From: Pseudomonadota bacterium | GTDB taxonomy: Bacteria; Pseudomonadota; Alphaproteobacteria; Azospirillales; Azospirillaceae | Length of the DNA: 64,000 nt | Assembly (NCBI GenBank): GCA_023423695.1 | Contig: JAFAFA010000105.1 | Location: forward strand, 1 to 64,000 | Direction: 5' to 3' | Shown: positions 27,934 through 36,073 of the stretch, piece by piece | Numbering within the stretch: position 1 is the first letter of the stretch | Layout: every line of letters starts with the position of its first letter | Translations under genes and position numbers: made by a program | The notes under the pieces: model-generated | Databases searched by the model: none | What the model was told of the DNA's origin: nothing | The model's input: the letters and a program-made list of their open reading frames with translations, nothing else

Positions 27934-28480
27934 TGCACTGTGTCCTGGCTTTTCATTTGTCCGTACGAACCAAGTTGCATACCGTGATTTGAGTGTCAAT
28001 ATAATTTCGGCAAACGTCAAATTAGTTGCTCTTGCCCTTCAGAACAAAGGAGCAAGGCGCAAATCAGCTTTCGCTGAAAATCGGCATCGGGTTGTGGCTG
28101 TGTCGCGGCTTTAAGGGGCGTCTAGTAAGCGCCCGCTTGCGATTTTCCGACGATAGGGCTGTGGCAATTGACTGATTTCCAACTCCTATAACGAAGCGCT
28201 TATTTCCCTTGCTTCGATGGCTGGACAACGAACGGGTGAAAATGGCGCCTGAACTTTCGCGGGAGTTGGGGTGCCGTGCCGCCCGAAGCCGGTGGGGAAA
28301 GTGAACGGCCGATGCGACACGCCCCCGCGAACGGGCCGGACCCCACCCCGATCCTAGCCATGCATCCACGTCATGGTGTGGCTGTGGCGGTTTGCACCGA
28401 CATCTGGTAGGGTGCGGGCGTCTTTGGCCGCTTCGCCCATCACCGCATCCGCTACCGCACGCACCGGAGTTTCCGTCGTC
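27934..28480. other. Long intergenic region between divergent mucR and rpiB
   Basis: About 550 bases without a supported gene. The mucR-proximal half (to about 28215) is AT-rich for this genome; on the minus strand it contains TTGACA at 27994-27999, a possible -35 box about 60 bases before mucR, with no clear -10. MucR proteins bind AT-rich DNA, so autoregulation here is plausible. The rpiB-proximal half returns to high GC and shows nothing I can name. Confidence 0.5.
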
Positions 28481-28918
28481 ATGACCGTCAGCACTGTGGC
28501 ACTCGCCTCCGATCACGCCGGCTATGAGCTGAAGGCTCAGATCGCCGGGCAACTGGAGGCCGCCGGCTACACCGTCCTCGATCTCGGCACCGACGGTCCG
28601 GCTTCGGTCGATTACCCGGATTTCGCCGCGGCGCTGGCCGCCGCCGTCACCGACGGCCGGGCGCAGCGAGGCGTGCTGATCTGCGGCAGCGGCATCGGCA
28701 TCTGCATCGCCGCCAACCGCCATCCCGGCATCCGCGCCGCCCTGGTCCATGACGTCACCACCGCGCGCCTGTCGCGCGAGCACAACGACGCCAACGTGAT
28801 CGCGCTGGGCGCCCGCATCATCGGGCTGGAAATCGCCAAGGATTGCGTGGAGGCCTTCCTGAAGGCCGAATTCGAAGGCGGTGAACGCCACAGCCGCCGC
28901 ATCGCCAAGATGGGCTGA
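28481..28918 (+). CDS. rpiB: Ribose-5-phosphate isomerase B
   Basis: RpiB interconverts ribose 5-phosphate and ribulose 5-phosphate in the pentose phosphate pathway. From ATG 28481 the product is 145 residues (family about 145-150). Diagnostic segments: ASDHAGYELK (9-18), the catalytic cysteine in LICGSGIGICIAANR, and HDVTTARLSREHNDANV. In alphaproteobacteria rpiB commonly precedes glyA, as here. The frame is open further upstream but without family similarity. Confidence 0.95.
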   Translation: MTVSTVALASDHAGYELKAQIAGQLEAAGYTVLDLGTDGPASVDYPDFAAALAAAVTDGRAQRGVLICGSGIGICIAANRHPGIRAALVHDVTTARLSREHNDANVIALGARIIGLEIAKDCVEAFLKAEFEGGERHSRRIAKMG

Positions 28919-29066
28919 GCACCGCTGGCGCCGCCCTGTCCTGACGCAGCATTCGGCCGCAGAGGCCCGCAACCGGGGCGCGACAGACCCCGGTCCGACC
29001 AGTATGGAAGCCGCAAGTCCGGGCCGCCCGGACCGCTTCATGCCCTTCGATGAGGAACCTTCCGCC

Positions 29067-30368
29067 ATGACCAGCAGCAACACCGCCGAGATCGGCCGCT
29101 TCTTCGCCGCCTCGCTCGCCGAGACCGATCCCGAACTGGCCCGCGCGGTGCGCGACGAGCTGGTCCGCCAGCAGGAGCAGATCGAGCTGATCGCGTCCGA
29201 GAACATCGTCTCGCAGGCGGTGCTGGAGGCGCAGGGTTCGGTGCTGACCAACAAGTACGCCGAGGGTTATCCGGGCAAGCGTTACTATGGCGGCTGCGAG
29301 TTCGTCGACGTGGCGGAGACTCTGGCGATCGAGCGCGCCTGCAAGCTGTTCGGCTGCGACTTCGCCAACGTGCAGCCCAACTCCGGATCGCAGGCCAACC
29401 AGGCGGTGCTGCTGGCCCTGCTGCAGCCGGGCGACTGCGTGCTGGGCATGTCGCTGGCCGCCGGCGGCCACCTGACCCACGGCGCCGCGCCGAACATGTC
29501 CGGCAAGTGGTTCAAGGCCGTGCAGTACGGCGTGCGCAAGGACGACCACCTGATCGACTTCGATCAGGTCGAGGCGCTGGCCCGCGAGCACAAGCCGAAG
29601 CTGATCATCGCCGGCGGCTCGGCCTATCCGCGCGTTCTGGACTATGAGCGTTTCCGCGCCATCGCGGACGAGGTCGGCGCCATCTTCATGGTGGACATCG
29701 CCCACTATGCCGGCCTGATCGCCGGCGGCGTCTATCCGAATCCGTTCCCCTACGCCGACGTCGTCACCACCACCACCCACAAGACGCTGCGCGGCCCGCG
29801 CGGCGGCATGGTGCTGACCAACAAGGAAGACATCGCCAAGAAGATCAACTCGGCGGTGTTCCCCGGCCTGCAGGGTGGCCCGCTGATGCATGTCATCGCC
29901 GCCAAGGCGGTGGCGTTCGCCGAGGCGCTGCGTCCGGAGTTCAAGACCTACGCCCAGGCGGTGGTCGACAACGCCCAGGTGCTGGCCAAGACGCTGATCG
30001 CCGGCGGGCTGGACATCGTGTCGGGCGGCACCGACAGCCATATCGTGCTGGTCGACCTGCGTCCGAAGAACCTGACCGGCAAGGCGGCGGAAGCCAGCCT
30101 GGAGCATGCCGGCATGACCTGCAATAAGAACGGCGTGCCGTTCGACCCGCAGAAGCCGATGATCACCTCCGGCGTCCGCCTGGGCAGCCCGGCGGCGACC
30201 ACCCGCGGCTTCGGCACCGCCGAGTTCAAACAGGTCGGCGAGATGATCGTCGAGACGCTGGACGGGCTGGCCGCCAGCAACTCCGGCGACAACACGGCGG
30301 TGGAAGCGGCGATGCGCGAGCGCGTGCGCGGCCTGTGCCGTCAGTTCCCGATCTATCCCACGCTGTAA
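29067..30368 (+). CDS. glyA: Serine hydroxymethyltransferase
   Basis: GlyA converts serine plus tetrahydrofolate to glycine plus 5,10-methylene-THF with a PLP cofactor, the main one-carbon source. ATG 29067 (GAGGAA 9 bases upstream) gives 433 residues, slightly above the usual 417-430. The PLP-lysine motif TTTTHKTLRGPRGG is present, as are ELIASENIVSQAVLEAQGS and YAEGYPGKRYYGGCE. It lies 149 bases after rpiB and 19 before nrdR, likely one transcript with nrdR. Confidence 0.97.
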   Translation: MTSSNTAEIGRFFAASLAETDPELARAVRDELVRQQEQIELIASENIVSQAVLEAQGSVLTNKYAEGYPGKRYYGGCEFVDVAETLAIERACKLFGCDFANVQPNSGSQANQAVLLALLQPGDCVLGMSLAAGGHLTHGAAPNMSGKWFKAVQYGVRKDDHLIDFDQVEALAREHKPKLIIAGGSAYPRVLDYERFRAIADEVGAIFMVDIAHYAGLIAGGVYPNPFPYADVVTTTTHKTLRGPRGGMVLTNKEDIAKKINSAVFPGLQGGPLMHVIAAKAVAFAEALRPEFKTYAQAVVDNAQVLAKTLIAGGLDIVSGGTDSHIVLVDLRPKNLTGKAAEASLEHAGMTCNKNGVPFDPQKPMITSGVRLGSPAATTRGFGTAEFKQVGEMIVETLDGLAASNSGDNTAVEAAMRERVRGLCRQFPIYPTL

Positions 30369-30387
30369 TCGACGGGGAAATAAACAG

Positions 30388-30855
30388 ATGCGCTGCCCGT
30401 TCTGCGGAAACGAGGACACCCAGGTCAAGGACTCGCGCCCGACCGAAGACAACTCGGCAATCCGCCGGCGGCGCTTCTGTCCCAGTTGCAGCGCCCGCTT
30501 CACCACCTTCGAACGCGTCCAACTGCGCGAGTTGACGGTGGTGAAGAGCAACGGCCAGCGCGAAGCCTTCGACCGCGAGAAGCTGTTGCGGTCGATGAGG
30601 ATCGCGCTGCGCAAGCGCCCGATCGATGCCGACCGCATCGACCGGGTGGTGAACAGCATGGTCCGTCAGTTGGAATCCTCCGGCGAAAGCGAGATTCCGT
30701 CGAAGCAGATCGGCGAGAAGATCATGGAGGCGCTGCAGACGATGGATCAGGTCGCCTACATCCGCTACGCCTCCGTCTACAAGGACTTCCGCGAGGCCTC
30801 CGACTTCAACGAGTTCGTCGAGCAGTTGGCGCCGGAAGTCTCGCCGGGGATGTGA
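30388..30855 (+). CDS. nrdR: Transcriptional repressor NrdR of ribonucleotide reductase genes
   Basis: NrdR senses ATP/dATP and represses nrd operons through NrdR boxes. The 155-residue product has the N-terminal zinc ribbon with Cys3, Cys6, Cys31 and Cys34 (MRCPFCGNEDTQVKDSR, RRFCPSCSARF), then the ATP-cone domain (about 49-139, KSNGQREAFDREKLLRSM). Length is typical. glyA-nrdR is a conserved alphaproteobacterial pair; normally ribD comes next, but here hppA follows in the opposite direction. Confidence 0.96.
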   Translation: MRCPFCGNEDTQVKDSRPTEDNSAIRRRRFCPSCSARFTTFERVQLRELTVVKSNGQREAFDREKLLRSMRIALRKRPIDADRIDRVVNSMVRQLESSGESEIPSKQIGEKIMEALQTMDQVAYIRYASVYKDFREASDFNEFVEQLAPEVSPGM

Positions 30856-30866
30856 TGTGTGGGGGA

Positions 30867-30888
30867 GGGGGCGTGCGATGACGCCCCC
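30867..30888. terminator. Hairpin between convergent nrdR and hppA
   Basis: GGGGGCGT-GCGATG-ACGCCCCC, an 8-bp perfect stem centred between the two stop codons. No T-run on either side, so termination is plausible but may be weak. Confidence 0.45.
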
Positions 30889-30899
30889 AAACTGGTTCC

Positions 30900-33002
30900 T
30901 CAGCTGAACTGAGCCAGGATCGCCAGCAGCAGGATCGCCACGATGTTGGTGATCTTGATCATCGGGTTCACCGCCGGACCGGCGGTGTCCTTGTAGGGGT
31001 CGCCGACGGTGTCGCCGGTCACCGCCGCCTTGTGGGCGTCGGAACCCTTGCCGCCGTGGTTGCCCTCCTCGATGTACTTCTTTGCATTGTCCCAGGCGCC
31101 ACCGCCCGATGTCATCGAGATGGCGACGAAGATGCCGGTGACGATGGTGCCCAGCAGCATCGCGCCCAGCGCGGCGAAGCCGGCCGCCTGACCGCCGATG
31201 GCGGCGATGACGATGTACAGAACCACCGGAGCCAGCACCGGCAGCAGCGAGGGGATCACCATCTCCTTGATCGCCGCGCGGGTCAGCATGTCCACCGCCC
31301 GGCCATAATCCGGCTTGGCGGTGCCTTCCATGATGCCGGGGATCTCGCGGAACTGGCGGCGCACCTCCACCACCACCGATCCGGCGGCACGGCCGACGGC
31401 GGTCATGCCCATGGCGCCGAACAGGTAGGGCAGCAGACCGCCCACCAACAGGCCGACGACCACATAGGGGTCGTTCAGCCGGAACTCGACCGGCACGTTC
31501 GGGAAGTAATGGCCCAAGTCCTGGACATAGGCCGCGAACAGGACCAGCGCCGCCAGACCGGCGGAGCCGATGGCGTAACCTTTGGTCACCGCCTTGGTGG
31601 TGTTGCCGACGGCGTCCAGCGCGTCGGTGGTGACGCGGATGTTGGCGGGCATGTCCGACATCTCGGCGATGCCGCCGGCATTGTCGGTGACCGGACCGTA
31701 GGCGTCGAGCGCCACCACCATGCCAGCCAGCGCCAGCATCGTCGTCGCGGCGATGCCGATGCCGAAGACGCCGGCCTGGCCATGGGCGATCAGGATGCCG
31801 GCGCAGATGACGATCACCGGCAGGGCGGTCGATTCCATCGATACGGCCAGTCCCTGGATGACGTTGGTGCCATGCCCGGTTTCCGACGCCTTGGCGACGC
31901 TGCGCACCGGGCGGAAGGCGGTGGAGGTGTAGAACTCCGTGATCCAGACCAGCAGCCCGGTGACGCCCAGCCCGACCAGGGCCGAAACGAACAGGTTGAA
32001 CCCGGTGATCGCCGTGCCGTCGGCCATGGGGATGGCGCGGGTGAAGCCGAACAGGATCGCGGTGACGATCAGGATCAGCACCAGCGATAGCCCGGCCGCG
32101 ACGATCAGCCCCTTGTACAGCGCCTTCATGATGGCGTTGTCGGCACCGAGCTTCACTGCGAAGGTGCCGGCGACCGAGGCCAGGATGCACACCGCGCCGA
32201 TCAACAACGGATAGACCAGCATCAGGCGCAACACGCCGCCTGAAAAGAAAATCGCCGCCAACAGCATGGTGGCGACGATGGTGACGGCGTAGGTTTCGAA
32301 CAGGTCGGCGGCCATACCGGCACAATCGCCGACATTGTCTCCGACATTGTCGGCGATGACCGCGGGGTTGCGCGGGTCATCCTCCGGGATGCCGGCCTCC
32401 ACCTTGCCGACGAGGTCGGCGCCGACGTCCGCCCCCTTGGTGAAGATGCCGCCGCCCAGCCGTGCGAAGATGGAGATCAGCGACGCGCCGAAGCTGAGCG
32501 CCACCAGGGCCTCCAGGATCGTGCGGACCTCCACCGGGTCGCTGACGCGGTAGACCAGCGTCAGGATGCCGAAATAGCCGCCGACGCCCAGCAGCCCCAG
32601 CCCGACCACCAGCATGCCGGTGATCGCCCCCGACTTGAAGGCGATGTCCAGCGCCGGTGCCAGCCCCCTGGTCGCGGCCTCAGCCGTGCGGACGTTGGCG
32701 CGGACCGACACGTTCATGCCGACATAGCCGGCGCTGCCCGACAGTACGGCGCCGATCAGGAAGCCCAAGGCCACCGGAAAGCCCAGCGTCACCCAGAGGA
32801 TGACAAGCAGGACGGCGCCGGCGATGGCGATGGTGGTGTATTGGCGGTTCAGATAGGCACGCGCCCCTTCCTGCACCGCTGAGGCTATGGCCTGCATCCG
32901 CTCCGAGCCCGGCGAGGCGGCCATGACTTCTTTTCCGGTGCGAAAACCGTAGGCCAGCGCGAGCAGGCCGGCGGCGATGATGACGATGAACGCTAAAGCC
33001 AT
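30900..33002 (-). CDS. hppA: Membrane proton-translocating pyrophosphatase (K+-independent type)
   Basis: HppA couples hydrolysis of pyrophosphate to proton pumping across the inner membrane; it is well known in Rhodospirillales. The 700-residue product has about 16 membrane helices. The catalytic loop GGGIFTKGADVGADLVGKVE and DDPRNPAVIADNVGDNVGD is intact. In the helix motif GNTTKAVTKGYAIGSAG the residue after NTT is lysine, the signature of K+-independent H+ pumps (K+-dependent enzymes have Ala there). It is convergent with nrdR and divides the glyA-nrdR pair from the rib cluster. Confidence 0.96.
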   Translation of the reverse strand: MALAFIVIIAAGLLALAYGFRTGKEVMAASPGSERMQAIASAVQEGARAYLNRQYTTIAIAGAVLLVILWVTLGFPVALGFLIGAVLSGSAGYVGMNVSVRANVRTAEAATRGLAPALDIAFKSGAITGMLVVGLGLLGVGGYFGILTLVYRVSDPVEVRTILEALVALSFGASLISIFARLGGGIFTKGADVGADLVGKVEAGIPEDDPRNPAVIADNVGDNVGDCAGMAADLFETYAVTIVATMLLAAIFFSGGVLRLMLVYPLLIGAVCILASVAGTFAVKLGADNAIMKALYKGLIVAAGLSLVLILIVTAILFGFTRAIPMADGTAITGFNLFVSALVGLGVTGLLVWITEFYTSTAFRPVRSVAKASETGHGTNVIQGLAVSMESTALPVIVICAGILIAHGQAGVFGIGIAATTMLALAGMVVALDAYGPVTDNAGGIAEMSDMPANIRVTTDALDAVGNTTKAVTKGYAIGSAGLAALVLFAAYVQDLGHYFPNVPVEFRLNDPYVVVGLLVGGLLPYLFGAMGMTAVGRAAGSVVVEVRRQFREIPGIMEGTAKPDYGRAVDMLTRAAIKEMVIPSLLPVLAPVVLYIVIAAIGGQAAGFAALGAMLLGTIVTGIFVAISMTSGGGAWDNAKKYIEEGNHGGKGSDAHKAAVTGDTVGDPYKDTAGPAVNPMIKITNIVAILLLAILAQFS

Positions 33003-33245
33003 CGCATCCCCCGATTGATTTCAAGGTCGCGCCCAGGAAAGGCTGTCTCCCGACCGTAATCAAATGGGGGAGAAGTCGGGCGCAAGTATTCTCGGGAAAA
33101 GCATGCTCCCGGTGCCGCAGCTTTGCAACCGCCGCCCCGTCTCAGGCGGCGCGGCGAATTGGCTGTTGGGCGCCTATCCTTTATGGGTAGAGGTGGTCTT
33201 CTGCGCCGCACAACAGGAGTGGGTTTCAGGCAAACAGGCGCAGGA

Positions 33246-33704
33246 TCAGAGATTGCGCTGCGTAACCGCCTGAACCAGAACGTCCTGTACGGCGTCCTTG
33301 CCGATGACTTTGCCGGCGGCTTCGATCAATTTGGCCTTTACGGCAGGAATATTGACCAAAGCGCCATTGAGGATCGATTGGTCGGCGATGCCCCCGTAAA
33401 GTGCGGTCAGGAAGGCGTCGGTCAGGCGCGGCTGGTTGGCCTGGGCCATCGGCTGCTTGTCCAGAAGCACCTCGACCGCCACGACGACGGTCACGAACTG
33501 CTCGACTCGGGACGGGCCGATCATCGGCACCACCAGCGGCGGCAAGCGGACGAAGGCGGTGGGCGGCTTCGGCGGCGGCTCCACTTTCTTCGGCGGCGCG
33601 TCCGCTTGTTCGGTGAAATATTTCTGGTAGACGAACCAGCCGCCGAAGCCGGCACCGCCCAGCAGCACGATGCCCAGGACGAGAACGATCAGGGCCTTAA
33701 CCAC
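33246..33704 (-). CDS. FliL-like single-pass membrane protein
   Basis: A 152-residue protein with one N-terminal membrane helix (about 5-27, VKALIVLVLGIVLLGGAGFG), a short proline/lysine linker (about 38-48), then a domain resembling the periplasmic part of FliL (RVEQFVTVVVAVEV, AFLTALYGGI, LIEAAGKVIGKDAVQDVLVQAV). It is paralogous to 24912-25394. It sits between hppA and thiL on the same strand with no flagellar gene nearby, so the function is unknown. FliL itself tunes flagellar stator activity. Confidence 0.75.
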   Translation of the reverse strand: MVKALIVLVLGIVLLGGAGFGGWFVYQKYFTEQADAPPKKVEPPPKPPTAFVRLPPLVVPMIGPSRVEQFVTVVVAVEVLLDKQPMAQANQPRLTDAFLTALYGGIADQSILNGALVNIPAVKAKLIEAAGKVIGKDAVQDVLVQAVTQRNL

Positions 33705-33794
33705 CGCAGCACACCTTCGCAGACACCGAACCGCCGCACCCTGCGCCGGTCATGCTTTCGATTGTCTTAAAGGAGCGGGGAGGGGCACAGGCGG

Positions 33795-34787
33795 TCAGAA
33801 GTGATCCCAGCCGCGGCGGGTCAGCGGCAGGGCGGCTCCGGCGGCGTCCAGCACCGTGACCTCGCCGGGCGTTCCGGGGGTGAGTTCGCCGATCTCGGTG
33901 ATGGCGACCCCACTGTCCGCAGCCAGCGCGGCGAGCGCTTCGTTGGCCGATGAAGGAGCAGTGAACAGAAGTTCGTAATCGTCGCCGCCGGTGATGGCGA
34001 GCGCCAGCCGGGCCGGATCACCGTCGATGGCGCCACGCGCCTCATCCGACAGCGGCACCGTGCCGGCCCGCAGCAGGGCGGCGCAGCCCGACTCCTCGCA
34101 GAGATGGCCCAGGTCGGCCACCAGCCCGTCCGACACGTCCATGGCGCCACCGGCGAGCCCGATCAGGCGCGGCCCCACCGTCGTGCGCGGGTCGGGACGG
34201 CGCAGGCGGCGCAGCAGATGGGCGCGGCTTTCCTCATCCGGGATGTCGAGACGGCCATAGGCGATCTCCAGCCCCAGGGCGGCGTCGCCGATGCTGCCGG
34301 TGACGAAGACGCGGTCACCCGGCCGCCCACCCCAGCGCGGGAGGGCGCAGCCGGTGGGGACCAGCCCGAAGGCGGTCACCGACAGGGTGATCGGGCCGGT
34401 GGTGGAGACCGAATCGCCACCGGCCAGCGCGATGCCGAACTGCCGCTGGTCATCGCCCAACCCGGCGGCGAAGCCTTCCAACCAGGACTCGTCCAGCCCG
34501 CGGGGCAGGGCGGTCACCAGCGTGTAGGCCAGCGGCTCCGCCCCCATGGCGGCGAGGTCGGACAGGTTGCTGCGCATCAGCTTGGCCGCGATGTCGGACG
34601 GTGCATCGGCGGGGAAGAAATGCACCCCGGCCACCATGGCGTCGGTGGTGACCACCAACTCCCGACCATCCGGCACGCCGAACACGGCGGCATCGTCCCG
34701 CAGGCCGCGGGCACCGGCAAACCCGGCGGCCAGCGGCTTGAAGAAACGGGTGATGCGGCCGAACTCGCCGAGGGGGGTGGTGGTCAT
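33795..34787 (-). CDS. thiL: Thiamine-monophosphate kinase
   Basis: ThiL phosphorylates thiamine monophosphate to the active cofactor thiamine diphosphate. From ATG 34787 the product is 330 residues. Family features: DDAAVFGVPDGRELVVTTDAMVAGVHF (metal/ATP site), AGGDSVSTTGPITLSVTAFG, and ALAITGGDDYELLFTAP near the C-terminus. nusB-thiL is a common proteobacterial pair, here separated by an intergenic repeat element. Confidence 0.95.
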   Translation of the reverse strand: MTTTPLGEFGRITRFFKPLAAGFAGARGLRDDAAVFGVPDGRELVVTTDAMVAGVHFFPADAPSDIAAKLMRSNLSDLAAMGAEPLAYTLVTALPRGLDESWLEGFAAGLGDDQRQFGIALAGGDSVSTTGPITLSVTAFGLVPTGCALPRWGGRPGDRVFVTGSIGDAALGLEIAYGRLDIPDEESRAHLLRRLRRPDPRTTVGPRLIGLAGGAMDVSDGLVADLGHLCEESGCAALLRAGTVPLSDEARGAIDGDPARLALAITGGDDYELLFTAPSSANEALAALAADSGVAITEIGELTPGTPGEVTVLDAAGAALPLTRRGWDHF

Positions 34788-34802
34788 GGGGAGACGCCTT
34801 GA

Positions 34803-34952
34803 CGTTCCCTCTCCCGTCCCGGGAGAGGGAAGGGGCCCAAGCAAAGCCTGGGAAGGGTGAGGGGTGATACGAGAATCAAGGGATTGATGTCCGGATCACT
34901 CCTCACCCTCCCGCCTTCGGCGGGTCCCTCCCTCTCACGGGGCGGGAGAGGG
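34803..34952. repeat. C/G-rich hairpin element between nusB and thiL
   Basis: A perfect 12-bp palindrome TTCCCTCTCCCG-TCC-CGGGAGAGGGAA (34805-34831) and, further on, CCCGCC-TTCG-GCGGG (34920s) with CCCTCTCAC-GGGGCGGGAGAGGG. It lies inside what is otherwise an operon and belongs to the same group as 10960-11077 and 21785-21950. It could weaken or end transcription before thiL. Confidence 0.68.
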
Positions 34953-34960
34953 CGATTCTT

Positions 34961-35551
34961 TCACTCCTCGCCCGAACCGCGGCCGGGGTCGGGCTTGGCG
35001 AGGTCGTCGGCGCGCAGGGCGCGGGCGACGTGGTCGAGCACGCCGTTCACCATCGCCGGCTCGCGGCCGGAGAAGAAGGCGCGGGCGACGTCGACATACT
35101 CGCTGATGAGGATGCGCGGATGAGTGTCCATATGGACCGCGATCTCATAGGCGCCGGCGCGGAGGATGGCGCGCAGCAGCAGTTCCAGCCGGTCGAGCGG
35201 GAAGCGCGGGTCGAGCGCGGCGCCCAGCACCCCGTCGACCTCGGCCCGGCGGTGGACGACGCCGCGCACGATGTCGGCGAACAGCTGCGGATCGCCGGCG
35301 ACGAACTTGTCGCCGTCGATCTCCTCGCCCAGCCGGTGGGCGACGAACTCGCCGACGACATTCTCGACCGGAGCCTGGGCCAGATCGATCTGGTACAGCG
35401 CCTGGGCCGCGGCCAGACGGGCGGCCTTGCGGCGCGCCTTGGCGGAGCCGCCGCCGGTCTTGTTCTTGCGGGACTTCGATTTGCCCTTGGAGTCGCCGCC
35501 CTTGGGGGCGTGATCGGGTGTCACGGGGCTGCCCGCGTCGTCGTTGCTCAT
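34961..35551 (-). CDS. nusB: Transcription antitermination factor NusB
   Basis: NusB, with NusE (S10), binds boxA RNA and supports antitermination in rRNA operons. The 196-residue product is longer than the usual 140-160 because of an N-terminal basic, Ser/Gly/Lys-rich tail (about 1-42, KGGDSKGKSKSRKNKTGGG). The all-helical core starts ARRKAARLAAAQALYQIDLA and contains ILRAGAYEIAVHMDTHPRI and the motif EYVDVARAFF. It lies 35 bases downstream of ribH, the normal order. Confidence 0.94.
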   Translation of the reverse strand: MSNDDAGSPVTPDHAPKGGDSKGKSKSRKNKTGGGSAKARRKAARLAAAQALYQIDLAQAPVENVVGEFVAHRLGEEIDGDKFVAGDPQLFADIVRGVVHRRAEVDGVLGAALDPRFPLDRLELLLRAILRAGAYEIAVHMDTHPRILISEYVDVARAFFSGREPAMVNGVLDHVARALRADDLAKPDPGRGSGEE

Positions 35552-35586
35552 GATCTGCAGTCGCTAAAAGAGAGGAGATGTCGGGG

Positions 35587-36051
35587 TCAGCGCGGATAGA
35601 GGCGGAATTTGCGCTTCAGGTCAATCATGTCAAGACAAGCCTGCGCGGCACGGCCACCCATATTGACCGATCCGACATTGGCACGCGCCCAGGCCTGTTC
35701 GCGGTTTTCCACCGTCAGGATGCCGTTTCCGACCGCCAGGCTGTAGCGCAGGGCAAGATCCTGCAGGCCGCGGGCGCTTTCGGCACAGATCGTTTCGTAC
35801 CGCGTCGTCTCGCCCCTGATCACGCAGCCCAGCGCGACATAGCCGTCGAAACGCTTGCGGGCGGTGAAGAAGTCCATGGAGCGGATGGCGTACATGATCG
35901 CCGCCGGAAGCTCCAGACAACCGGGCACGCCATAGCGGATGTGCGTGGCGCCGGCGCGGTCGAGTTCCGCGACGGCGCCACGCGCCAACTCATCGGCGAT
36001 GTCCTCGTGGACGCGGGCGTCCACGACCATGATGTGGGGCGTGTCGGTCAT
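35587..36051 (-). CDS. ribH: 6,7-dimethyl-8-ribityllumazine synthase
   Basis: RibH condenses the RibD product with 3,4-dihydroxy-2-butanone 4-phosphate, the penultimate step to riboflavin. ATG 36051 gives 154 residues, typical. Recognisable segments: GVPGCLELPAAIMYAI (substrate site) and GYVALGCVIRGETTRYETIC (phosphate/catalytic region, normally with a histidine where this enzyme has Arg-Tyr), which suggests the pentameric Brucella-type RibH. It follows ribBA by 22 bases. Confidence 0.94.
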   Translation of the reverse strand: MTDTPHIMVVDARVHEDIADELARGAVAELDRAGATHIRYGVPGCLELPAAIMYAIRSMDFFTARKRFDGYVALGCVIRGETTRYETICAESARGLQDLALRYSLAVGNGILTVENREQAWARANVGSVNMGGRAAQACLDMIDLKRKFRLYPR

Positions 36052-36073
36052 CCGGCGGCGTTCTGCCCCTCGC

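Noticed and set aside
30226..32325. 699-codon minus-strand frame overlapping hppA
   Set aside because: It is a shifted frame of hppA; the real frame has a complete pyrophosphatase.
34871..34900. TTGAT...ATCA resembling an FNR box near 34885
   Set aside because: The spacer is wrong and the second half-site is incomplete, and it lies inside the repeat element.
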